The position numbers and the translations under genes are program-made. This document shows, in pieces, positions 45,349 through 54,413 of a DNA stretch of 64,000 nt. The notes below the pieces were generated by a model, which was not told the DNA's origin, did not search any database, and saw only the letters and a list, made by a program, of their open reading frames with translations. The number at the start of each line of letters is the position of its first letter. Within the stretch, counting starts at the first letter, position 1. This DNA is from Hyphomonadaceae bacterium (GTDB lineage: Bacteria > Pseudomonadota > Alphaproteobacteria > Caulobacterales > Aquidulcibacteraceae): positions 111,403 to 175,402 of the forward strand of contig JAIELK010000018.1 of the NCBI GenBank assembly GCA_019753175.1. The letters run 5' to 3'.

Positions 45349-46923
45349 ATGCGTATGGGCACTCGACCCTTCGATCTGGCGCGGACCCGCGTCACCCTGT
45401 TCGAAGCGCTGCTACGGGCTCGTGAAGCCAGAGGCGGCAAGTTCAAGATCCTCGAAGACCACGAGCGCAAGCCGCTGTCGTACGACGACATCGTGCGCGC
45501 GGCGTTCGCGCTTGGCGGCAAGCTCGATACTCAGATCAAGCGGCGCGAGACCGCCGGCATCATGCTGCCGACCGGCGCTGGCTGCACGGTGACGTTCTTC
45601 GCCCTCCATGCCATCGGCCGCACGCCCGCGATGCTGAATTTCACGGCGGGCGCGATGAATCTCCGCTCGGCGTGCGAGGCGGCGAACGTCAAGAAGATCC
45701 TGACCTCGCGCACCTTCATCAAGCTCGCCAAGCTTGAAGCGCTGGAGGCTGAGCTCTCCAAGTTCGCCAAACTCATCTATCTCGAAGACATTCGCAAATC
45801 GATCGATCTTGGCGATAAGATCGCGGCGGTCTTGAAGGCGATGATGCCGCGCGCGTTCTCGGCCAAAGGCAGTCCAGACGACACCGCGGTCATTCTGTTC
45901 ACGTCAGGATCGTACGGAACGCCGAAGGGCGCCGTACTCAGTCACGCAAACCTCGTCTCCAACGTCGAGCAGGGCTATTCGCACGTTCCGTTCGAGCCGG
46001 ACTGGAGCTTCTTCTCACCGCTGCCGATGTTCCACTGCTTCGGCCTCTTGGGCGGGGTGCTGCTGCCGCTGTTCACCGGCCACAAGACCTTCCTGTTCCC
46101 CTCTCCCCTTGCGGTGAAGGAAATCCCAAAACTGGTGCACGACACCGGCGCCAACGTGTTCTTCGCCACCGACACGTTTGCGCAACAATACGCGCGCAAC
46201 GCCGCCGACGATGATCTGAAATGCATTCGCTTGATGGTGCTGGGCGCAGAGCGGGTGAAGCCCGAAACGCGCGAAATGTACCAGCGCCGTTTCGGCGTTG
46301 AGCTGCTGGAAGGCTATGGCGCGACCGAAGCCTCGCCGCTCATCTCCGTCAACATCCCGGGCCGCAACAAGCACGGCACAGTTGGCCAGTTCGTGCCGGC
46401 GCTTGAGTGGCGCCTTGAAGCGGTGCCCGGCATCGAAGGCGGCAAGCGGCTGTTCGTGCGCGGGCCGAACGTCATGCGCGGCTATCTTGATCCCACCAAA
46501 CCGTTCGGCATCGACCTGCTGCCTCAGGGTTGGCACGACACCGGCGACGTCGTCGACGTCGACGAGGACGGCTATATCCGCATCCTCGGGCGCGTGAAGC
46601 GCTTCGCCAAGATCGGCGGCGAAATGGTGTCGCTGAACGCCGTCGAAGGCTATGCGCAGACCGTGTGGCCCGATGGCACGCACGCGGCGGTGGCGCTGCC
46701 GGATTCGCGCAAGGGCGAGCGCATCATCCTCTTCACCAGCCACGAAGGCGCCGACACCGCCGCGCTGCTGGATTGGTGCAAGGCCAATGGCGCGTCGGAG
46801 TTGGCCGTGCCTAAGCGTATCGTCGTGATCGACGCCATTCCCGTGCTCGGCACCGGCAAGACCGACTATGTCGTTCTGCAACGCCTGGCGGCGGAGCAAT
46901 ACGCGGAAGCGAAGGCGGCTTAG
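45349..46923 (+). CDS. AMP-binding acyl-CoA/acyl-ACP ligase
   Basis: 524 residues. The adenylation P-loop is LFTSGSYGTPKGAVLSH; later motifs are EGYGATEASPLISVN, HDTGDVVDVDEDGYIRILGR (motif with catalytic Asp) and the C-terminal GTGKTDY lysine region. The overall layout, including the early GIMLPTGAGCTVTFFALHAI, resembles the acyl-ACP synthetase half of Aas. It probably activates fatty acids for phospholipid turnover or acylation. A GGAG site precedes the ATG. The next gene starts on the last base of its stop codon. Confidence 0.88.
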   Translation: MRMGTRPFDLARTRVTLFEALLRAREARGGKFKILEDHERKPLSYDDIVRAAFALGGKLDTQIKRRETAGIMLPTGAGCTVTFFALHAIGRTPAMLNFTAGAMNLRSACEAANVKKILTSRTFIKLAKLEALEAELSKFAKLIYLEDIRKSIDLGDKIAAVLKAMMPRAFSAKGSPDDTAVILFTSGSYGTPKGAVLSHANLVSNVEQGYSHVPFEPDWSFFSPLPMFHCFGLLGGVLLPLFTGHKTFLFPSPLAVKEIPKLVHDTGANVFFATDTFAQQYARNAADDDLKCIRLMVLGAERVKPETREMYQRRFGVELLEGYGATEASPLISVNIPGRNKHGTVGQFVPALEWRLEAVPGIEGGKRLFVRGPNVMRGYLDPTKPFGIDLLPQGWHDTGDVVDVDEDGYIRILGRVKRFAKIGGEMVSLNAVEGYAQTVWPDGTHAAVALPDSRKGERIILFTSHEGADTAALLDWCKANGASELAVPKRIVVIDAIPVLGTGKTDYVVLQRLAAEQYAEAKAA

Positions 46924-47285
46924 TGAACGCGCGCGTCGCGCTGCTCGCGCTTCTCCTGCTCACCATTGGCGCCTGCGCAACAACCACCGAGGAACCCATT
47001 GTCGGGTGCTGGCAGCGTGAGAACACCGGTTACTCGCTCGTTTTTCGCGCTGATCGCACGGCCGAGTTCGAACTCAGCTGGGAAGCATCCGAAAGTTCCA
47101 TCGACTATTACTTTCCGCGTGTGCGATGGGCAAAACGCAGGACGGACTACGTGCTGCGTTTCAGCCGGGCGTTGCAGGCGGGTTACACGACAACGGCGCG
47201 GATCGAAGGCTCGCTGCTTTTCGTGAGAGATTGGGAAGCGCCACTCACTCGCGCAACGGCAGAGACCTGCTACGGCTGGAATTGA
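46923..47285 (+). CDS. Small hypothetical lipoprotein
   Basis: 120 residues from a GTG sharing one base with the preceding stop. The N-terminus VALLALLLLTIGAC is a lipoprotein signal with lipobox IGAC and lipidated Cys at about 18. The mature part (GCWQRENTGYSLVFRADRTA, WAKRRTDYVLRF, a C-terminal Cys) looks like a small beta-rich envelope protein. No family is recognised. Tight linkage to the acyl ligase suggests co-expression. Confidence 0.75.
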   Translation: MNARVALLALLLLTIGACATTTEEPIVGCWQRENTGYSLVFRADRTAEFELSWEASESSIDYYFPRVRWAKRRTDYVLRFSRALQAGYTTTARIEGSLLFVRDWEAPLTRATAETCYGWN

Positions 47286-47290
47286 CGCGC

Positions 47291-47350
47291 TTACGTGCAG
47301 CACGCGCCAATACGCATCCAGCAACCGCTTCTGCATCATTTCCGACAGCA
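47291..47350 (-). repeat. Decayed extra copy of the lpd 3' end (distal copy)
   Basis: Read on the minus strand this stretch encodes LSEMMQKRLLDAYWRVLHV, closely matching the true Lpd C-terminus LSETMHEAVLDAYGRVLHV. The lpd stop codon is not preserved, so the frame runs on. It lies about 120 bp beyond the end of lpd. Confidence 0.75.
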
Positions 47351-47366
47351 CAAAGGCGCTGCCCTA

Positions 47367-47391
47367 CTCCTCCCCCTGCAAGGGGGAGGAG
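47367..47391. repeat. Perfect 25-bp palindrome, dispersed-repeat type
   Basis: CTCCTCCCCC, loop TGCAA, GGGGGAGGAG: a perfect 10-bp stem. It sits between the two extra lpd-tail copies. Similar TCCCCC-loop-GGGGGA hairpins are frequent interspersed elements in alphaproteobacterial intergenic regions (general knowledge, not checked here). It could also form part of a terminator for lpd on the minus strand, although no T-tract follows. Confidence 0.7.
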
Positions 47392-47397
47392 AAGGTA

Positions 47398-47452
47398 GCC
47401 TCAAACGTGCAGCACGCACCCAGACGCATCCAGCAAAGCTTCGTGCGTCATC
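47398..47452 (-). repeat. Decayed extra copy of the lpd 3' end (proximal copy)
   Basis: On the minus strand it encodes MTHEALLDASGCVLHV followed by a TGA stop, matching the true end MHEAVLDAYGRVLHV plus TGA. The 18 bases GCCTCAAACGTGCAGCAC at 47398-47415 recur exactly at 47463-47480 over the real lpd stop, 65 bp apart. Confidence 0.8.
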
Positions 47453-47465
47453 CAAAGACGTCGCC

Positions 47466-48875
47466 TCAAACGTGCAGCACCCGCCCGTACGCATCCAGCA
47501 CCGCTTCGTGCATCGTTTCTGACAGCGTCGGGTGCGGAAACACCGTCTCCATCAGTTCGTGCTCGGTGACTTCGGCCTGCATCGCAATGGCGTAGCCTTG
47601 GATCAGTTCAGTGACTTCGACGCCGATCATGTGCGCGCCGAGGAGCTCTCCGGTCTTGGCGTCAAACACCACCTTCACCAGCCCCTGATCCTCACCGAGC
47701 GCGATCGCCTTGCCGTTGCCAACGAATGGGAAGCGCCCCACACGCACCTCGCGCCCTGACGCCTTCGCTTTCGCTTCGGTGAGGCCGACGCTCGCCACCT
47801 GCGGATGCGAGTAGGTGCAGCCCGGGATGCGCTCCTTGATCATCGGATGCGGCTTCTGGCCAGCGATGGCTTCGACGCAGATGATGCCTTCGTGGCTGGC
47901 CTTGTGCGCCAGCCACGGGGCGCCAGTGACGTCGCCGATGGCGTAGAGGCCGGGCACATTGGTGCGGCCGTAGCCGTCGATGACGATATGGCCGCGCTCG
48001 GTCTTCACGCCCAAGGCTTCCAAGCCGAGGTTCTCGGTGTTGCCGACAATGCCGACCGCGACGATGGCGTGCGAGGCGGTGAGCGTTTCGCTCTTGCCGC
48101 CTGCAACTACTTGCGCCTCGACGCCGTTCGCGGTGGCCTTGAGCGCCTTCGCTTCGGTTGAGGTCATGATCTTCATGCCCTCCTTCTCGAAGCGCTTCTT
48201 GGCAAAGGCGCTGATCTCCTCGTCCTCGACCGGCAGCACGCGATCGAGCAGCTCCACCACCGTCACCTTGACGCCAAAAGCCGCGTAGAAGCTGGCGAAC
48301 TCGATGCCGATGGCGCCCGAGCCGAAGACGAGCAGCGACTCCGGCCATTCCGGCGGCGTCATGGCTTCGCGGTAGGTCCAGATGCGCTTGCCATCACCCT
48401 TGAGGCCCGCATTTGGGATTTCACGCGCCCGCGCGCCGGTCGCCAGCATCACATGCTTGGCCTCATAGCTCGTGTCTTTCGCGTCCTTGCCCTTCACGAT
48501 CACGCGCGGCGCGACGCTTCCCTTCTCAAGCCTTGCCTCGCCCTCGATCACCATGATCTTGTGCTTCTTCATCAGGAAGCCGACGCCGGTGGAGAGCCTG
48601 CCAGCAACCTTGCGCGAGCGATCGACCGCGGCGGCGCTGTTGAAGCTGACGCCTTCGGCGCTGAGACCGAAATCCTTGGCGTGCTGGAAGTTGCGATACA
48701 CTTCCGCCGAGCGCAGCAACGCCTTGGTCGGAATGCAGCCCCAGTTGAGGCAGATGCCGCCGAGCTTGTCGCGCTCGACGATCGCGACTTTCATGCCGAG
48801 CTGGCTGGCGCGAATGGCGGCGACGTAGCCGCCGGGGCCCGAGCCGATGACGATAAGATCGAAGCTGGTGCTCAT
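47466..48875 (-). CDS. lpd: Dihydrolipoamide dehydrogenase (E3)
   Basis: 469 residues. FAD motif VIGSGPGGYVAAIRASQLG, redox disulfide Cys42/Cys47 (GGICLNWGCIPTKA), NAD domain SGAIGIEFASFYAAFG, second FAD motif PGLYAIGDVTGAPWLAHKA, and the C-terminal catalytic His448/Glu453 (HPTLSE). It reoxidises dihydrolipoyl groups of the 2-oxoacid dehydrogenase complexes. It is the last gene of the pyruvate dehydrogenase cluster, overlapping the cupin gene by 4 nt. Two decayed copies of its 3' end follow downstream. Confidence 0.97.
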   Translation of the reverse strand: MSTSFDLIVIGSGPGGYVAAIRASQLGMKVAIVERDKLGGICLNWGCIPTKALLRSAEVYRNFQHAKDFGLSAEGVSFNSAAAVDRSRKVAGRLSTGVGFLMKKHKIMVIEGEARLEKGSVAPRVIVKGKDAKDTSYEAKHVMLATGARAREIPNAGLKGDGKRIWTYREAMTPPEWPESLLVFGSGAIGIEFASFYAAFGVKVTVVELLDRVLPVEDEEISAFAKKRFEKEGMKIMTSTEAKALKATANGVEAQVVAGGKSETLTASHAIVAVGIVGNTENLGLEALGVKTERGHIVIDGYGRTNVPGLYAIGDVTGAPWLAHKASHEGIICVEAIAGQKPHPMIKERIPGCTYSHPQVASVGLTEAKAKASGREVRVGRFPFVGNGKAIALGEDQGLVKVVFDAKTGELLGAHMIGVEVTELIQGYAIAMQAEVTEHELMETVFPHPTLSETMHEAVLDAYGRVLHV

Positions 48876-49339
48876 GTGATCGGTGTTCCGTCCTTGCGCG
48901 TGTAGCCGCCGCCACCGGAGTAGCGGCCGGGGTGAAACTTCATGTCGATGTCGGAATACTCGCCCCAATCTTCGTCGCTGCGTGAGCCGACGATGAGGAT
49001 CACCGCGTCGCTTGTGGAGCGGTTCTGTAGCATGTGCCCGTTTCTGACGCCGGCCTTCCAGCCGACGCAATCGCCGGCGCGCATGATCTCTTCGCCCTCG
49101 TCCATCACCAGCACGACTTCGCCGGAGAGCACGTAAGCGAATTCGTCTTCGTGACTGTGCCAATGGCGCTGCGACGACCAAACGCCCGGCACCAGCGTCA
49201 GCAGGTTGACGCCGAACTGAGTGAGGCCGGCGGCGTCACCCAACCGTCTGGCGTGCCGACCCGCGCACGGTTCGTCATAGGGTGCGGGGTAGCGCGAACC
49301 GGACACTTCGGGCGCTGTCGCGATGTCGATCTTACCCAT
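48872..49339 (-). CDS. Cupin-domain protein
   Basis: 155 residues. A single cupin barrel with metal-type histidines RHWHSHEDEFAYVLSGE and a second motif GDCVGWKAGVRNGHML. Enzymatic, storage and sensory cupins cannot be distinguished here. It overlaps MarC at its start (8 nt) and lpd at its end (4 nt), so it is a fixed member of the operon. A role linked to pyruvate metabolism is only a guess from position. Confidence 0.85.
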   Translation of the reverse strand: MGKIDIATAPEVSGSRYPAPYDEPCAGRHARRLGDAAGLTQFGVNLLTLVPGVWSSQRHWHSHEDEFAYVLSGEVVLVMDEGEEIMRAGDCVGWKAGVRNGHMLQNRSTSDAVILIVGSRSDEDWGEYSDIDMKFHPGRYSGGGGYTRKDGTPIT

Positions 49340-49985
49340 GTGCGACCCCTAGGTTGAAAGCATTGGTGATGCCGTCGACGACGAACTGCGCCGCCAGCGC
49401 CGCCAGCAGAATGCCGAACACGCGCGTCAGCATCGACCCGATCTGCGGCCCCATGTAGCGCGAAATCGTGCCCGCCATCAGGAACGCGCCGAGGCAAAGC
49501 GCAAGGTTGAGGCCGGCGCCGGCGAGGATCACCGCGCGCTCGGCCGCGCCCTCATATTGCGAGAAGAACAGCATGATCGAGGCAATGGCGCCCGGGCCGC
49601 TGATGAGTGGAATAGCCAGCGGAAATACCGAGATGTCGTCCTGATGCTCAGGATGCTTGGCCTGTTCTGCCGCCACCTTCTCCGCGCGCTCCTCACGCCG
49701 CTCTGTACGCTTCTCGAACAGCATGTCGACCGCGATGAGGAAGAGCAGCATGCCGCCGGCGATGCGAAAAGCATCGATGGAGACGTGGATCTGTTCCAGC
49801 AGCCAAGCGCCGCCGAAGGCGAAGGCGAGCAGAATGCCGGTCGCGTAGGCGACGGACTTCCACGCCATCTGATCACGCCACGCTTTGCTCATGCGCGCGG
49901 TCATCGTGGTGAACATGGGCGCCATGGCGACGGGATCGATGGCGACGAAGAAGGTCACGAAGGAGGCGAGGAAGAGCGAAAGCAT
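49332..49985 (-). CDS. MarC/UPF0056-family integral membrane protein
   Basis: 217 residues with about six transmembrane helices. The N-terminus FLASFVTFFVAIDPVAMAP and the conserved FPLAIPLISGPGAIASIM are MarC hallmarks; an acidic/basic cytosolic loop (RTERREERAEKVAAEQAKHP) separates the halves. The family's transport function is unknown; the old link to multiple antibiotic resistance was not upheld. It begins 4 bp after the stop of the preceding membrane protein gene. Confidence 0.9.
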   Translation of the reverse strand: MLSLFLASFVTFFVAIDPVAMAPMFTTMTARMSKAWRDQMAWKSVAYATGILLAFAFGGAWLLEQIHVSIDAFRIAGGMLLFLIAVDMLFEKRTERREERAEKVAAEQAKHPEHQDDISVFPLAIPLISGPGAIASIMLFFSQYEGAAERAVILAGAGLNLALCLGAFLMAGTISRYMGPQIGSMLTRVFGILLAALAAQFVVDGITNAFNLGVAHG

Positions 49986-49988
49986 GGC

Positions 49989-50429
49989 TTAACGGGCTGC
50001 ACCGGCGATGGCGGCGTTGACCAGCTCCAGTATGCTCGGGCCGGTCACGTAGAGCGCGACGCCGAACGCCACGATCGCTAGGATAGGCGCTGCCCTGTTA
50101 AGCGTCCGCCCAACGTCCGGCGCCAGCCCCGCAATGGCCCAACCCAACACAGCGGATACGATGATGGCGGCGCCAAGCGCAGCGATGATCGCAATAAGCG
50201 CGCCACTGCCGGTCAGAAACGCGTGAAAGAAGAGCAGCAGCGGCGTGAACAAGCTGACCACGCTGATCCAGACGGAGAGTGCACTCGTCTTCGGCTGCTC
50301 CTCGCCTTCCTTGGCTTTGGGTTTTGCCGCCTCACACACCATAGTCAGGAACGAAACGCAGTAGGCGGCGAGCCAAGCGTCTTCGACATTGGCCATGAGT
50401 TGTTCGATCAAGGCGTCGACGAGTTCCAT
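49989..50429 (-). CDS. Hypothetical membrane protein downstream of pdhC
   Basis: 146 residues from ATG giving MELVDALIEQLMANVEDAW. A short N-terminal amphipathic region with one Cys, a charged stretch (KPKAKEGEEQPKT), then three hydrophobic segments (about 55-75, 80-105 and 115-140). No family is recognised. It lies 28 bp after pdhC and 3 bp before marC in the same operon. A 31-residue N-terminal extension reaching into pdhC is rejected. Confidence 0.75.
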   Translation of the reverse strand: MELVDALIEQLMANVEDAWLAAYCVSFLTMVCEAAKPKAKEGEEQPKTSALSVWISVVSLFTPLLLFFHAFLTGSGALIAIIAALGAAIIVSAVLGWAIAGLAPDVGRTLNRAAPILAIVAFGVALYVTGPSILELVNAAIAGAAR

Positions 50430-50457
50430 TCCATTCTCTCCCGATGCACGCTGGAGT

Positions 50458-51774
50458 TTACAGCAACATCGCCATCGGGTCTTCGAGGAAGCCCTTGAAC
50501 GCCTTGAGGAAGGCCGCCCCAAGGGCGCCGTCGACCACGCGGTGATCGCAGGTCACAGTGACGCTCATGATCGTGGCGATGGCGAGTGCGTCATTCTTTA
50601 CGATTGGCCGTTTCTCGCCGGCGCCGATCGACATTATCATGCCGTGCGGCTCGTTGATGATGGAAGCGAAACTCTTGATCCCCATCATGCCCATGTTGGA
50701 GATCGAGAAGGTGCCGCCTTGGAACTCTTCCGGTTTCAGCTTCTTGGTGCGCGCACGCTCGGCCAGATCAGCCATTTCGTGGCTGATCTGCGCCAATCCC
50801 TTGGTTTCTGCGGCGAAGATGATCGGCGTGATCAGCCCGCCCGGAATCGTCACCGCCACAGCGATATCGGCATGGTGGTGCATGGCGATGCCATCGGGCG
50901 TATAGGAAGCATTCGACTCCGGCACCATCTTCAGCGCCAAGGCCGCCGCCTTGATGCACATGTCGTTGACAGACACTTTCACGCCCTGCTCGGCGAAGCG
51001 CTTGTTGATGTCAGCGCGCGCCTTGAGCAAACCGTCGATCTCGATGTCGATCGTCAATGGAAAGTGCGGCACATCGCGGAAGCTCTCGGTCATACGCTTG
51101 GCGATGGTCTTGCGCATCATGTCGAGCGGCACGATGTCGTAGCTGCCGGCCCTGATGCCGTGCTGTTCAAGCGTCTTGTATGGCGCGGGTGTGCGCTGTT
51201 CGGCGTGAGGTGCGCTGCGCGTCAATGCCCGAGACTCTTCTTGCACCACCGGACGCGGCGACTTGAGCACAGCTTCGATGTCGCGCTTGACGATGCGGCC
51301 GTGCGGACCGCTGCCGTTCAATCCGCTGAGGTCGATGCCCCCCTGTTGCGCCAGTCGGCGCGCGAGCGGTGAGGCGAAGAAGCGTTGGCCGACCTCGCGA
51401 ACGACTCCTGCGTTTGCCCCGTGGACGCTGGCGCGCGATGCAGCCGCCCGACCCTGTGGTGGCGAAGCTTCCTCCGACTGCTGAGCTGCCGCCACCCCTG
51501 CTCCTGAAGTTGGAGGCGCCGCCGACGCCCCGGCCTCCCCCATCAGCACCGCAATCGGTGTGTTCACTTTAACGCCCTGCGCGCCTTCCGGCACCAGTAT
51601 CTCGGTGATCACCCCTTCATCGACGGCCTCGACTTCCATCGTTGCTTTGTCGGTCTCGATCTCCGCTATGACCTGGCCAGGCTCGATCTTGTCGCCGGCC
51701 TTGACGTGCCACTTTGCGAGATTGCCCTCCTCCATCGTCGGCGACAGCGCAGGCATGGTGATCTGAATGCTCAT
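50458..51774 (-). CDS. pdhC: Pyruvate dehydrogenase E2, dihydrolipoamide acetyltransferase
   Basis: 438 residues. One lipoyl domain (1-80) with lipoyl-Lys43 in [17 protein letters not shown], an Ala/Pro-type linker, the peripheral subunit-binding domain [20 protein letters not shown] at about 130-165, and the catalytic domain ending with DHRVVDGA (His411, Asp415). It forms the core of the complex and transfers acetyl groups to CoA. The ATG at 51774 overlaps the stop of the membrane protein gene upstream by 4 nt. Confidence 0.96.
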   Translation of the reverse strand: MSIQITMPALSPTMEEGNLAKWHVKAGDKIEPGQVIAEIETDKATMEVEAVDEGVITEILVPEGAQGVKVNTPIAVLMGEAGASAAPPTSGAGVAAAQQSEEASPPQGRAAASRASVHGANAGVVREVGQRFFASPLARRLAQQGGIDLSGLNGSGPHGRIVKRDIEAVLKSPRPVVQEESRALTRSAPHAEQRTPAPYKTLEQHGIRAGSYDIVPLDMMRKTIAKRMTESFRDVPHFPLTIDIEIDGLLKARADINKRFAEQGVKVSVNDMCIKAAALALKMVPESNASYTPDGIAMHHHADIAVAVTIPGGLITPIIFAAETKGLAQISHEMADLAERARTKKLKPEEFQGGTFSISNMGMMGIKSFASIINEPHGMIMSIGAGEKRPIVKNDALAIATIMSVTVTCDHRVVDGALGAAFLKAFKGFLEDPMAMLL

Positions 51775-52238
51775 TTGCGTTCCTCGATCGACACTGGGAT
51801 CGCGTCCGGCGTCCAGCGGTGCAGGAATGTCAGGTAGCCCAACGCGACATAGACGAAACCCAGCCCTGCCCACACGCAAAAGCGGATCACGTCATCGACA
51901 CTATATTGGCCGCCGGTCAGAGCGCCGATCCGCTCCGGCGTGGCATTCGCCAGCACAGCGTTTCCGGCTGCTGTGAGTGCGCCTTCCGCTTCCAACTCGT
52001 GCAAACGCGCGACCAATCCCTGATGCGTCGACTCCGCGCCCATCATGGTGACAACGAGCATGCCCAGCACCAAGGTGATGAAGAGAAAGCTGCCGAGGCG
52101 CGCCAAAAAGTTAGACGAGCCGATGAAGTAGTTGAGCGCCACAACGTATGCCGAGACGATCGAGAAGATCAGAGACACCCCCAGCATAAGGATGTTGGTG
52201 AACTCAACCAGTTGCTCGACGACTTCGGCTTCGGTCAT
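51771..52238 (-). CDS. Hypothetical membrane protein between pdhB and pdhC
   Basis: 155 residues. Two N-terminal hydrophobic segments (about 11-38 and 48-66: [40 protein letters not shown]) and one near the C-terminus (about 120-140, [20 protein letters not shown]), with a soluble loop between. No family is recognised. ATGA-type overlaps with both the GFA gene and pdhC indicate tight co-translation. Confidence 0.8.
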   Translation of the reverse strand: MTEAEVVEQLVEFTNILMLGVSLIFSIVSAYVVALNYFIGSSNFLARLGSFLFITLVLGMLVVTMMGAESTHQGLVARLHELEAEGALTAAGNAVLANATPERIGALTGGQYSVDDVIRFCVWAGLGFVYVALGYLTFLHRWTPDAIPVSIEERK

Positions 52239-52648
52239 CGGGAGGGCTCAATCAGCGTCATTGGGGTCCAGCGCGAAACTCTGTGCGCAATGCGCGCTTC
52301 TCGTGTTTCTCCATCGAGGCTCAGAAGCGTAGCCGGCTCATCTTTCAATTCAGCGATGCTTAGACCAACGACACTAATGACAGCAATCGGGCCATCGGGG
52401 CCGTCCATACGGGCGGCAACGTAGGTTCCGCAGCTTGAACAAATGAGGTAGTCGGCCGTCTTGTGGCTGAAGCGATAACGAATAAGCGGCCGATCGCTTG
52501 CGATGCGCAACGCGCCATTCGGGTCACTCGCTGACTTGACGCCGCGGCTTGAGCAAAAACCGCACCCGTCTTGACGCAGGCGCACGGCCGCATTCGTCTC
52601 GTAGGTCGCGCGCACTGCGCCGCAATGGCATGCGCTATGGTAGATCAC
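52235..52648 (-). CDS. GFA / CENP-V-like zinc protein
   Basis: 137 residues. The three zinc-ligand pairs of the family are present: Cys7/Cys9 (CHCGAV), Cys29/Cys32 (GCGFC) and Cys70/Cys73 (CSSC). The fold was named after glutathione-dependent formaldehyde-activating enzyme, though most members have no demonstrated activity. It overlaps pdhB and the downstream membrane protein gene by 4 nt each, which is an unusual place for this family. Confidence 0.88.
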   Translation of the reverse strand: MIYHSACHCGAVRATYETNAAVRLRQDGCGFCSSRGVKSASDPNGALRIASDRPLIRYRFSHKTADYLICSSCGTYVAARMDGPDGPIAVISVVGLSIAELKDEPATLLSLDGETREARIAHRVSRWTPMTLIEPSR

Positions 52649-53991
52649 CGATATGTCACCCCTCTAACTGCTTCGACAATCTTCTCCACGCTCGGCAACG
52701 CTAGCGCTTCCAGATTTGCGGCGTAGGCGAGAGGCGCATCGACTTGGTGCACGCGGGCCGGCGGCGCGTCGAGATAGTCGAAGGCTTCGCTGGTGACGCA
52801 CGCGGCGATCTCGGCGCCGACCCCGGACTGCCCCCAGCCTTCTTCGACCGTCACAAGCCGGTTAGTCTTCTTGACGCTTTCAATAATCGCTCCGGTGTCG
52901 AGCGGGCGCAGCGTACGCAGGTCGACGATTTCCGCATCGACGCCCTCGCTTGCCAATTGCTCCGCTGCCTTGAGCGCCAGGCCCACCATGCGCGAGTGCG
53001 CTGTTATGGTGACGTCGGCGCCGACGCGCCGGATTTTCGCTTTGCCGATCGGCACGATCCAATCGGGCACATCGGGAATCTCGAACTCGGTTCCGTAGAG
53101 CATTTCGTGTTCGAGAAACACGACCGGGTTCGGATTGCGGATTGCCGCCTTTAGCAGACCCTTCGCGTCGGCTGCGTCATACGGCGCAATGACGATAAGG
53201 CCGGGTACATGTGAGTACCAAGATGAAAAGTCTTGGCTGTGCTGCGCGGCCACGCGCGACGCCGCGCCGTTGGGCCCGCGGAACACGATCGAGGATTTGA
53301 TCTGCCCGCCGGACATGTAGAGCGTCTTCGCCGCCGAGTTGATGATCTGGTCGATCGCCTGCATGGCGAAGTTCCAGGTCATGAATTCGACGATCGGCTT
53401 CAAGCCCGCCATCGCCGCGCCGACGCCGAGACCGGCAAAGCCGTGCTCGGTGATGGGCGTGTCGACCACGCGCTTGGGGCCGAATTCCTGCAACAACTCG
53501 CGCGAGACCTTGTAGGCGCCCTGATATTCGGCGACCTCCTCGCCCATCAGAAACACATCGGGATCACGGCGCATCTCTTCGGCCATGGCGTCGCGCAGCG
53601 CATCGCGCACGGTGATCTTCACCATTCGTGTGCCCGCCGGCGTCTCCGGATCGGCGACCGGCGCAGCGATGGCCGGTGAGGGACGAGCTTTTTCCGACGG
53701 CGCGCGCGGCAGGTCCGGCTTTGCTTGCCGTTGTGTAAGCGATGCGCCGGCGTCGTCGCCGCGCAGCACGGCGATCGGCGTATTGACCTTCACGCCCTGT
53801 GCGCCTTCCGGCACCAGGATTTCAGTGATCACGCCTTCGTCGACGGCCTCAACTTCCATCGTCGCCTTGTCGGTCTCGATTTCGGCAATGACCTTGCCCG
53901 GTTCGATCTTGTCGCCGGCTTTGACGTACCACTTAGCGAGGTTGCCCTCTTCCATGGTCGGCGATAGCGCGGGCATGAGGATTTGCGTCAT
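52645..53991 (-). CDS. pdhB: Pyruvate dehydrogenase E1 beta with N-terminal lipoyl domain
   Basis: 448 residues. A lipoyl domain at 1-80 with Lys42 in [17 protein letters not shown] is followed by a Pro/Ala linker and the E1-beta transketolase domain ([76 protein letters not shown]). The lipoyl domain is nearly identical to that of PdhC. This E1-beta-lipoyl fusion is characteristic of alphaproteobacterial complexes. It shares one base with the MAPEG stop codon. Confidence 0.96.
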   Translation of the reverse strand: MTQILMPALSPTMEEGNLAKWYVKAGDKIEPGKVIAEIETDKATMEVEAVDEGVITEILVPEGAQGVKVNTPIAVLRGDDAGASLTQRQAKPDLPRAPSEKARPSPAIAAPVADPETPAGTRMVKITVRDALRDAMAEEMRRDPDVFLMGEEVAEYQGAYKVSRELLQEFGPKRVVDTPITEHGFAGLGVGAAMAGLKPIVEFMTWNFAMQAIDQIINSAAKTLYMSGGQIKSSIVFRGPNGAASRVAAQHSQDFSSWYSHVPGLIVIAPYDAADAKGLLKAAIRNPNPVVFLEHEMLYGTEFEIPDVPDWIVPIGKAKIRRVGADVTITAHSRMVGLALKAAEQLASEGVDAEIVDLRTLRPLDTGAIIESVKKTNRLVTVEEGWGQSGVGAEIAACVTSEAFDYLDAPPARVHQVDAPLAYAANLEALALPSVEKIVEAVRGVTYR

Positions 53992-54389
53992 CAGACAAGG
54001 ACCCCGAACAGAGCAAGGAATACCATGCCGCAGCCGATGACGCCCGCTAGCCACAACAGGGGCCGCACATAGGGCCAGCCGAATGCGTACCAGATCGCGT
54101 GCGCTATGCGCGAATAGAAGAAGATCTGAGCGCCGAGCACGGTCCACTGATTGGAAATGCCGGCAACCGCCGCGATCAGCACCAAAGGCGCGAAGAACCA
54201 AAGATTTTCGCGGTAATTGTCGGTGAGGCGCTTCATGCGCGCCTGAAATATTGTGGGCGGTTTCAGATTATCGCGCGCGTTGGCCATCGCCATGCCGCCG
54301 TTGTTGGCGATTCCGGAATAGCCCTGCACCAACACAATGACAAAGAAGAGCGCTATTGCCAGCGCGAGATAGGTCAGTTCCGGTGTCAC
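53991..54389 (-). CDS. MAPEG-family membrane protein
   Basis: 132 residues with about four transmembrane helices ([55 protein letters not shown]). NARDN and [16 protein letters not shown] match the MAPEG glutathione/eicosanoid metabolism superfamily. The substrate is unknown. It lies between pdhA and pdhB with a 24-bp gap to pdhA and a one-base overlap with pdhB. Confidence 0.87.
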   Translation of the reverse strand: MTPELTYLALAIALFFVIVLVQGYSGIANNGGMAMANARDNLKPPTIFQARMKRLTDNYRENLWFFAPLVLIAAVAGISNQWTVLGAQIFFYSRIAHAIWYAFGWPYVRPLLWLAGVIGCGMVFLALFGVLV

Positions 54390-54413
54390 GTCTTCCTCCC
54401 AGCCGTGTCAGGT

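Noticed and set aside
46966..47398. Additional genes around the small lipoprotein and the lpd-tail copies
   Set aside because: Open frames here are shadows of the lipoprotein or are made of the duplicated lpd 3' ends; no start signals or domains.
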